The translations under genes were made by a program, and so were the position numbers. A stretch of DNA of 64,000 bases. Origin: CAVVDY01 sp963819645 (GTDB lineage: Bacteria; Acidobacteriota; Terriglobia; Terriglobales; Acidobacteriaceae). The notes beneath the pieces were generated by a model. The model was not told the origin of the DNA, searched no databases, and saw only the letters and a program-made list of their open reading frames with translations. Below, piece after piece: positions 8,384 through 14,281 of this stretch (position 1 is the first letter of the stretch; each line of letters starts with the position of its first letter). The stretch covers positions 868,001 to 932,000 of the forward strand of contig CAWFWZ010000001.1 in assembly GCA_963819645.1 (NCBI GenBank), in the 5' to 3' direction.

Positions 8384-9737
8384 TTAGTCGTAGTAATCCA
8401 ACCCCAGATGCGTAATCATCTCCTCGCCCATAAGGTGGCGCAGAGTGTTCTTCAGCTTCATGGACTGGATAAATAGATCGTGCTCCGGATATAGTCCCGG
8501 CACTGTCATCGGCGACTTGAAGTAGAAGCTCAGCCACTCCTGGATGCCGAGGCTTCGTAATGCTGCCGAACGCTTCGCGAGGTCCATGAGCAGCACCAGG
8601 TCCAGAACGATGGGAGCGGCAAGAATTGAGTCGCGACACAGGAAGTCAACCTTGATCTGCATCGGATAGCCGAGCCATCCGAATATATCGATGTTGTCCC
8701 ACCCTTCTTTGTTATCGCCGCGCGGCGGGTAGTAGTTAATGCGAACCTTGTGGCAAATGTTGCCGTAGAGATCGGGGTAGCGGTCAGGCTGGAGGATGTG
8801 CTCCAGTACGCTTAGCTTCGATTCTTCTTTGGTCTTGAACGAGCCTGGATCATCCAGCACTTCGCCGTCGCGATTGCCGAGAATGTTGGTCGAGAACCAT
8901 CCCCGAATCCCCAACATGCGTGCCTTGAAGCCCGGAGCGAGAATGGTCTTGAGCAGCGTCTGCCCGGTTTTGTAGTCCTTGCCGCAGATCGGAGCCTGGT
9001 TCTTGCGCGAGAGTTCCAGCATCACAGGAATATCTGTCGTCAGGTTGGGCGCACCGTTGGCGAACGGCACTCCCTCCTGCAATGCGGCATAGGCGTAGAT
9101 CATTGACGGAGCGATGTCGGGGTCATTGGCCATCAGACCCTTTTCGAATGCCTCAATGGACTGGTGTACCTGCGCCTTGCTGGATAAACGTCTCGGTGGA
9201 TGCACACCAGATCATGACCAGCCGGTCCGCACCGCTCGACTTCTTGAAGTCGCGAATGTCTTCTCGAAGCTGCTCGGCCAACTCCATTTGGTTTTTGCCT
9301 CGTTTCACGTTCGGCCCGTCCAGCTTCTTGACGTAATTGCGATCGAACACTGCCTTGCGTGGTGTGATCGAGGACAGAAATGGCTTCACCTGTTCCAATA
9401 ACGAAGACTCCAGCACTCCGGCCTTGGTCGCTGCGACATACATGTCGTCTTCGAAGATGTCCCAACCGGTAAAGACCAAATCGTTGAGACCGGCCAGGGG
9501 AACGAAATCCTTTATCTGCGGCGAGCGGCCTTCTGTACGCTTGCCCAGTCGGATGGTGCCCATCTGTGTCAACGAACCGATAGGATTCGAGATGCCTTTG
9601 CGCACAGCTTCCACCCCCGCGACGAAAGTGGTGGCCACTGCACCCATACCTGGAATCATGACGCCGAGCTTGCCTGTGGCTGGCGCCACTTTCTTACTCT
9701 CAATTTTGCTTTCGTTCTTTGGATCACATTTCGACAT
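8384..9737 (-). CDS. Inositol-3-phosphate synthase family protein (frameshifted)
   Basis: This gene makes 1L-myo-inositol-1-phosphate from glucose 6-phosphate using NAD+. It is read in two frames: 9737-~9183 (MSKCDPKNESK..., NAD-binding GVMIPGMGAVATTFVAG, then VMIWCASTETFI) and ~9183-8384 (AQVHQSIEAFEKGLMANDPD, GKDYKTGQTLLKTILAPGFK, NILGNRDGEVLDDP, KVDFLCRDSILAAP). Both halves are conserved and about 450 residues result, normal for bacterial INO1-like enzymes. Removing one base from GG at 9182-9183 restores the frame, so a base over-call is likely. The start at 9737 is preferred because AGAGGGG lies 7 nt upstream. It is the first gene of the PPK2/SulP operon. Confidence 0.85.
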
Positions 9738-9775
9738 TGCATCCCCTCTCTGAGTACTGCCCAGGACCCGGATCC

Positions 9776-10147
9776 TCACCGGCTAGCATGAGTCGGGTTA
9801 GGACTCTCCAACTGCACCGAAACTTGCACAATCTCGCCGGCACCAATTCCTATCTTCTGTTGAGCGCGGAGACCCAGGTACCTCGCCTCGAGGACGTAGA
9901 TTCCGGGCGCAAGCCCCGAAAAGCTGAACTTGCCTTCCCGGTCACTCACCGTCGAACTCACGCTGGTATCACCGAACACAGCGATCGTTGCGCCCGAGAC
10001 GGGAGTTTGATCCGTCCCACCTGCGATTGACACCGTGCCCTGCATAGCACCGGCTGTCGGCTGGAGGGCCTGAGCTTGCGATGCCGCTGCATTTAGCAAA
10101 GAGAAAGTGAGCAACAACAGGACAGCCCTGAAGTTAAACTCAACCAA
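9776..10147 (-). CDS. Secreted carboxypeptidase-regulatory-like (CarbReg) protein
   Basis: I place the start at TTG 10147 because GGAGGT lies 7 nt upstream and it yields a clean signal peptide (LVEFNFRAVLLLLTFSLLNA, cleavage near ASQAQA). The longer frame to 10339 reads through the upstream regulatory element. The mature part (about residues 35-120) is one beta-sandwich: GTVSIAGGTDQTPVSGATIA, VSDREGKFSFSGLAPGIYVL, QKIGIGAGEIVQVSVQLE. This is the domain found at the N-terminus of Oar-type receptors, here as a freestanding secreted protein. The short product and isolated position suggest an envelope or extracellular role. Function is unknown. Confidence 0.7.
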   Translation of the reverse strand: MVEFNFRAVLLLLTFSLLNAAASQAQALQPTAGAMQGTVSIAGGTDQTPVSGATIAVFGDTSVSSTVSDREGKFSFSGLAPGIYVLEARYLGLRAQQKIGIGAGEIVQVSVQLESPNPTHASR

Positions 10148-10244
10148 GTGAGATACCTCCGAAGCCACCCCTATCTCGAATAGTTCACTTCGGCGTGACT
10201 TCAACCGAGACGGGTGCATTCGCATTACCAGAATCAAATGGTAT

Positions 10245-10313
10245 GTAAAGCCTTGCTCTTCACTGCGAAGAGTTCTCGAAGCTCTTGAAACACCTGCCCA
10301 TCCTCGGGCAGTG
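10245..10313 (-). promoter_or_regulatory. Two-part conserved upstream element, copy B (upstream of the CarbReg gene)
   Basis: On the minus strand CACTGCCCGAGGATGGGCAG (10313-10294) is followed after exactly 32 nt by GAAGAGCAAGGCTTTAC (10261-10245). This matches copy A at 3192-3124, with 19 of 20 bases identical in the palindrome block. Directly after the second block, TTTACA-N16-TAATGC could be a weak sigma-70-like promoter about 80-100 nt before the TTG start. Confidence 0.55.
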
Positions 10314-10437
10314 CCAGACTGTGGTCGTAAACTGTGCATCAGGAACTAAGCGCACGTCGGAGCAAGCGGAAGTGACAATCTTTGCGGCTGAAATATTGCG
10401 GAGCGATCGCTGATAGTTCTGGTAATTAAAGACATCT

Positions 10438-10668
10438 CTACATTACCAATGCGACCGACTCAAGTGCTTCCTGTATGGTGGCAAACGAGCAACCCGACGC
10501 TCCGATTTTCGTCGCAAAATCCAGAGCCATATTTGATGAAACGCCATATCCTTGACTGACTACGAAGTCCATGAGGATGTCAGCTAGTTCAAGGGGATCA
10601 GGGATTCTTCGAAGTAATCTATACCTGAGGACCGACACGTCAGCACTTGTGAACTTCTCGCCAAACAT
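10438..10668 (-). CDS. Small hypothetical protein (76 aa)
   Basis: A strong ribosome-binding site, GGAGGTGA, lies 7 nt before the ATG at 10668, which supports translation. The product is largely helical (VSVLRYRLLRRIPDPLELADILMDFVVSQGYGVSS; MALDFATKIGASGCSFATIQEALESVALVM), with no signal peptide and no Cys or His cluster. The family was not recognised; the composition resembles small cytoplasmic adaptor-like proteins. It stands alone on the minus strand. Confidence 0.55.
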   Translation of the reverse strand: MFGEKFTSADVSVLRYRLLRRIPDPLELADILMDFVVSQGYGVSSNMALDFATKIGASGCSFATIQEALESVALVM

Positions 10669-11000
10669 CTTGAATCACCTCCGAATCTACGATTTCCAAT
10701 CAAAGATGAAGCATTCCGATTGCCACATCTAAGGTGCCGTAAGCCTGTTACCTCCAAAGGCGAGAAAGTTCGAGAAGTTGTCAACTGTCCACATGTCGTC
10801 ACTTCGAGCTGGAGGGTTTCAAGAAAAGGGCAGGTGGTTCGTTTAGTGGCAGAGATTGTTGCCGATTGCTCCCGTGGGATTCAACTCGCGCATAGTGACA
10901 CTGGCTCTCAATAAAGAAGGAAGGTTACCGTTACGGGTGCGGCACCCAACGTGCAGCGATACAGGTCGAGGTTTCTGGCCAACGGCGACTGTAAGGATGT
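10669..11000. other. Intergenic region, nothing recognised
   Basis: About 330 nt between the divergent small gene and the peptidase-side repeat. Several short open frames exist, but none has a ribosome-binding site or a recognisable product. It presumably holds the promoters of both flanking genes. Confidence 0.4.
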
Positions 11001-11024
11001 ATCCATCCATCCATCCATCCATCC
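11001..11024 (+). repeat. Tetranucleotide tandem repeat (ATCC)6 abutting a start codon
   Basis: Six perfect ATCC units end one base before the TTG at 11025 and six bases before the ATG at 11031 of the M50 peptidase gene. The in-frame stop TAA at 10992-10994 means translation cannot begin upstream of the repeat, so unit-number changes would alter the 5' untranslated spacing rather than the frame. Confidence 0.9.
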
Positions 11025-11426
11025 TTGGAGATGTCGTTTGGGCGGTATACGAAAGCCATGTATTGGGTGCAATTCCTCACGAGCGCTTCAATTGCCGTTG
11101 TTCTGCACGAGTCCGCGCATTTCGTGCTTGCGCGATTACTAGGTGTGCGTGTCAAGCGTTGTGGAGTCTCTTGGCGCGGTTTCTATATTGTCCGCGAACC
11201 CGGTACTCCGTTACAAAATGTGGTCATTTCTGGCGCAGGACCGCTTGCAAATCTGATTTCAACCAGTACGATCTTCCTGATCCCTTATCTAGGGACAGCA
11301 GCTATTACGTTCGTCTTGGTTTCTCTGCTACTTGGAATTTCTAATCTCTTGCCAATTCCAGGCTCCGACGGGCACAGAATTTTGATGCTCTTGCAGCAGG
11401 ACTCCCCCGACCTAGTCGTCCGTTGA
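11025..11426 (+). CDS. Minimal site-2-protease-type M50 metallopeptidase
   Basis: 133 residues from TTG (or 131 from the ATG at 11031). The zinc motif HESAH is at residues 28-32 within a hydrophobic helix (SIAVVLHESAHFVLARLL). The conserved ISGAGPLANL follows at about 67-78, and the third-ligand motif NLLPIPGSDGHRIL at about 106-119, matching the family's N-x-x-P-x-x-x-x-DG block. Four hydrophobic segments are visible. S2P enzymes cut transmembrane segments, often anti-sigma factors. This is close to the shortest core that keeps all three motifs; no PDZ domain is present. No anti-sigma substrate gene is adjacent. Confidence 0.8.
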   Translation: MEMSFGRYTKAMYWVQFLTSASIAVVLHESAHFVLARLLGVRVKRCGVSWRGFYIVREPGTPLQNVVISGAGPLANLISTSTIFLIPYLGTAAITFVLVSLLLGISNLLPIPGSDGHRILMLLQQDSPDLVVR

Positions 11427-11833
11427 ATCGGATTGCTGTGCTGGCAGTATGCGGTCACTCTGCCACAATGCCGTCAGTCCTCGACCTTGCTATACAGTTT
11501 CAGGGCACGACTAGCCGGACGTCCTTACCCCGTCATTCACCAAGCATTCTGCAATGCCGCCGATGCTCTCACCCGGAGGAACCCATCATTACCCAGGGTC
11601 TGAGGTATCATTCGCTCGGCATGCTGACACAACTTCTGGGGCACGGGTCTCTGATATATCAGGGTGGCTTCTCTAATTTAGCGAAGGGTAAGCTCGTACC
11701 GTTGGCGGTCCGCTGGGCTATGGCAGGTTAGGCTCGCTGGGGCAGTTCAGAAAACAGGTTGTTAGCGAGGCCGGCTAATGCACCGAGCACCTTCGGGCAC
11801 CGTTAGGTGATGGGGGGCGATATCATCACAGAG
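11427..11833. other. Intergenic region, no supportable gene
   Basis: A 102-codon frame at 11423-11731 overlaps the peptidase stop but has TTG as start, no domain and a random-looking composition, so it is not called. Nothing else is recognised in these 400 nt. Confidence 0.4.
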
Positions 11834-11849
11834 CCGGCTGAATAGCCGG
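11834..11849 (+). promoter_or_regulatory. Short hairpin directly before the ribosome-binding site of the HugZ-like gene
   Basis: CCGGCT-GAAT-AGCCGG forms a perfect 6-bp GC-rich stem with a 4-nt loop. Its last bases merge with the GGGGAG ribosome-binding site, 9 nt before the ATG at 11863. It could influence translation or be a weak terminator without a U-tract. Confidence 0.4.
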
Positions 11850-11862
11850 GGAGTGATCAACT

Positions 11863-12654
11863 ATGTCTTCCTCAGCCGCCGGGAAACATGCCAGTGGCGG
11901 GACCAGCACTCAGCCTGCTGTCCCAGAGCCTTCTTTCGCCGAGAAAGCGCGCACTTTAATGCACTCTGGACATATCGGCACCCTCTCAACCCTGTCGCGC
12001 AAACAGCCTGGTTTTCCTTTCGGTTCGCTGATGCCTTATGCGCTGGACGATCGGGGCTACCCGATTTTCCTTGTCAGCACGATGGCGATGCACACGCAGA
12101 ATTTGCAAGCTGACCCTCGGGCCAGCCTCTTTGTGACGGAGCCGCATGCAAGTGGCGACCCGCTCGGGGCGTCCAGAGTCACGTTGATCGGGAACGCCAG
12201 CAAAACACCGGAGCCAAAGCTGGCGGGTGCACGCGACGTCTACCTGAAACGTTATCCGGACAGCAAGTACTGGGTCGACTTTGACGATTTCTTCTTTTAC
12301 CAGATGGATGTGTTGGGCGTTTATTACGTCGGCGGCTTTGGAGTGATGGGTTGGGTGGCAGCGTCGGAGTACTCTCAGGCCCAATCCGATCCCCTGGCCG
12401 ACGACAAGCGAGACATCATGCAGCACATGAACACCGACCATCCGGACGCGCTCATCCTGCTCGCGAAACATTTTGCGGGAATTGAAGCGCAGGAGGCGGA
12501 GATAACCTCGGTCGATCGCCTTGGTTTCAACCTGCGGCTAAAGACGCATGACGGGACGCATGGAACACGCATTGCATTCTTGCGGGAAGTACGAGAGTCG
12601 GTCCACACCAGAGAAATCTTCGTCGAGATGTTGCGTCTCGCGCGCCAGACTTAG
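11863..12654 (+). CDS. HugZ-like / pyridoxamine-phosphate-oxidase-fold protein with DUF2470 domain
   Basis: 263 residues. The N-terminal split-barrel (about residues 25-170: HIGTLSTLSRKQPGFPFGSLMPYALD, FLVSTMAMHTQNLQADPRASLFVTE, RVTLIGNA) belongs to the PPOX/HugZ flavin- or haem-binding fold. The C-terminal DUF2470-type domain (about 185-262) begins ADDKRDIMQHMNTDHPDALILLA, with the conserved HMNxDH motif. HugZ members oxidise haem to release iron; other members reduce or bind flavins, so the exact reaction is uncertain. The GGGGAG ribosome-binding site and the Ser/Ala-rich first 20 residues make 11863 a reasonable start. It is not in an operon. Confidence 0.83.
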   Translation: MSSSAAGKHASGGTSTQPAVPEPSFAEKARTLMHSGHIGTLSTLSRKQPGFPFGSLMPYALDDRGYPIFLVSTMAMHTQNLQADPRASLFVTEPHASGDPLGASRVTLIGNASKTPEPKLAGARDVYLKRYPDSKYWVDFDDFFFYQMDVLGVYYVGGFGVMGWVAASEYSQAQSDPLADDKRDIMQHMNTDHPDALILLAKHFAGIEAQEAEITSVDRLGFNLRLKTHDGTHGTRIAFLREVRESVHTREIFVEMLRLARQT

Positions 12655-12768
12655 GCCGACCGGCCTTTGTCCAACACTGCCAATCGGGGAGGTTCTGTGC
12701 GGAGTCCTCCCGAACGTCAGAATTCCGACGTAAACAAAACCGCATTTCGCCGAACCTTCGCTGTGCGA

Positions 12769-12823
12769 TTGTGGCAATTTTGTGGCAATCGTCTGCACAA
12801 ATTGCCGCAAATTGCCACAAAAT
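12769..12823. repeat. Four decamers TTGTGGCAAT in ++/-- arrangement (candidate recombinase-binding site)
   Basis: Two direct copies (TTGTGGCAAT at 12769-12778 and TTGTGGCAAT at 12780-12789) are followed after about 11 nt by two inverted copies, ATTGCCGCAA at 12801-12810 (one mismatch) and ATTGCCACAA at 12811-12820. The whole forms an imperfect inverted repeat. It lies about 150 nt before a tRNA 3'-end fragment, which suits an integration or excision site, though no integrase gene is present. Confidence 0.55.
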
Positions 12824-12969
12824 CGGTCAATTTCCGTACTTACGAGATACTCACCCGTGAGACCAAGAACGAGAGCTAAGCGGCATATCTTTCAAATGGT
12901 TACAAACTCGATAGTGTTCGACTTGTGAAGCTCGAAAATCGAGGGATTTAAGATTCTCAATCTTCAAAC

Positions 12970-12997
12970 CCGGGTTCGATTCCCGGTAGCGCTACCA
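12970..12997 (+). other. tRNA 3'-end fragment (T arm, acceptor strand and CCA); likely att-site remnant
   Basis: CCGGG-TTCGATT-CCCGG forms a perfect T arm, followed by TAGCGCT (acceptor 3' strand), A and CCA. No matching 5' acceptor AGCGCTA and no D or anticodon arm is found in the preceding 120 nt, so this is not a complete tRNA. Such 3' fragments are what tRNA-targeting integrases leave at the far end of an island. Confidence 0.6.
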
Positions 12998-13012
12998 GCT
13001 ATCATCCGCTAA

Positions 13013-13040
13013 AGCCCGCTAAATCAGCGGGTTTTGTTTT
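13013..13040 (+). terminator. Rho-independent terminator
   Basis: The stem CCCGCT / AGCGGG with loop AAATC is followed by TTTTGTTTT. It lies 16 nt after the tRNA-like CCA end and would have served as that tRNA's terminator. Confidence 0.7.
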
Positions 13041-13188
13041 GCCCTGAAAATCCTTCTATGCCTCGATAGCCGCTAATAGCCCCATCTGTAGTACACAAAA
13101 TGGTATACAGTCCCGAGATGCCAGCCGTACTAATAGCCAGTTCCCTGAGCGAGGCGCGCTCTTGAAACTTATCGATTCGGGAGGAACC

Positions 13189-13697
13189 ATGTTTGCGAGA
13201 GACCGCCAAACCCGCCATTGGGTTGAACAATGGAATCGGGTTGACCGCTGGTGGATGAAACTCCAAAAAGCGTACGGGACTGCCACGCCCGCCGATGAAA
13301 ATGGACCTGTTTTACACCTATTTCCAAAACCTGTTTTTCATGCGGGACTGGTTCGAACATTCCGGCATCGACAAAGCTAAGGTCAAAGCGCTTTTCTCGT
13401 CTCGCCATCTCAAGCTTTGTCGTGACATTGTGAACGGATCGAAGCACCTGAAGATCAAGGAACCGTGTTTGGACCCGGCAATTGCAACGGTGCGGGAACA
13501 CGAATCCCAATTTGGCGCGAATTGGTTCCGAGCGGACGGAACTCTTCAGAGTGATTGCAAATGGTTGCAAGATCGACATGTACGGTCTCGCACTGAACTG
13601 CATGAGTGAGATTCAGGGATTCTTAATAGGTGAACAGTTGTGGGGTGCTACTTCATCTCCCACGTGCGCAGAATATTGCTTTGGACCTGAGAATTAG
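13189..13697 (+). CDS. Hypothetical island-type protein (frameshifted twice)
   Basis: Three frames join into one plausible product of about 168 residues: ARDRQTRHWVEQWNRVDRWW...TPADE (13189-~13300), MDLFYTYFQNLFFMRDWFEHSGIDKAKVKAL...NWFRADG (to ~13540) and LFRVIANGCKIDMYGLALNC...CFGPEN (to 13697). Removing one A from AAAA at 13298-13301 and one A from AA at 13540-13541 restores a single frame, so the breaks are probably base over-calls. GGGAGG precedes the ATG at 13189. The aromatic-rich segment and DIVNGSKHLKIKEP resemble unknown-function proteins that I recall from accessory regions; no domain name can be given. It lies between the tRNA fragment and a methyltransferase remnant. Confidence 0.5.
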
Positions 13698-13728
13698 CGT
13701 GTTTTGACTGAGAACTCAAAATTGCCCG

Positions 13729-13863
13729 ATGCCCCTTTCCCTTCTGGAATTTGTTGAGCACTGGAAAGCAAGCACACTTAGCGAACGCGCTGCTGCACGG
13801 AGTCACCTCATCGACTTGTGCGAAATGTTAGGGCATCCTCACCCGGCAGCAAAACACGGTTGA
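13729..13863 (+). pseudogene. N-terminal remnant of an MmeI-like (type IIL) restriction-modification methyltransferase
   Basis: A 44-codon frame reads MPLSLLEFVEHWKASTLSER then AAARSHLIDLCEMLGHPHPA. This closely follows the start of MmeI-family SAM-dependent DNA methyltransferases (FxxxWxxxxLxERxxxxxHFxDLCxxLGxPxPA), which normally exceed 900 residues. It then stops, and no downstream motif (catalytic NPPF/Y, SAM site) follows in any frame. This is therefore real truncation, unlike the single-base breaks elsewhere. It lies 31 nt after the unknown gene in the suspected island scar. The family call rests on recalled N-terminal consensus. Confidence 0.5.
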
Positions 13864-14281
13864 CGGATTGAATCATTGAATCCGCCGGCAACGTGACTTC
13901 ACGCCTTGAGGAGCAAATTCTCGGGCGGCCCAATCTTGCCCCTTCGTTCACAGCGGATTACTGCCGGGTGCCCGTATTCAGAAGTAATGAACGCTGCTGC
14001 GTCCACGAGCCGACTTCCCGGGGTATCTCCTACAAACCGGTTTGGGGACAATATGACAAGCGAATGCTGTCTTCCGGCTCAATTAGGGTACGACATGGCC
14101 TGGTCACAACAGTCATCACTGAAGTCAACTACTATCCAGTGGGTAATCGTCGTGCGACTCAGATCATAATGGAGCTACCAAATACAGCAATACGGAATTA
14201 GCCCACTACCGCCGTCCGCGATCGCTTGATTGTGCCAGTCGTACCATGTAGACTCGCAGCGCCCCGCAGAAACCGAGCACA
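13864..14281. other. Intergenic region, no supportable gene
   Basis: About 420 nt with short overlapping frames of random composition. It may contain further decayed island DNA, and it must hold the promoter for the large PAS-GGDEF-EAL gene. Confidence 0.35.

Noticed and set aside
11001..11024. Possible CRISPR repeat
   Set aside because: A 4-bp microsatellite without spacers. No CRISPR array was seen anywhere in the window.
12879..12997. Complete tRNA, selC or tmRNA ending at the CCA
   Set aside because: No 5' acceptor partner, D arm or anticodon arm could be fitted; only the 3' T arm and acceptor strand are convincing.
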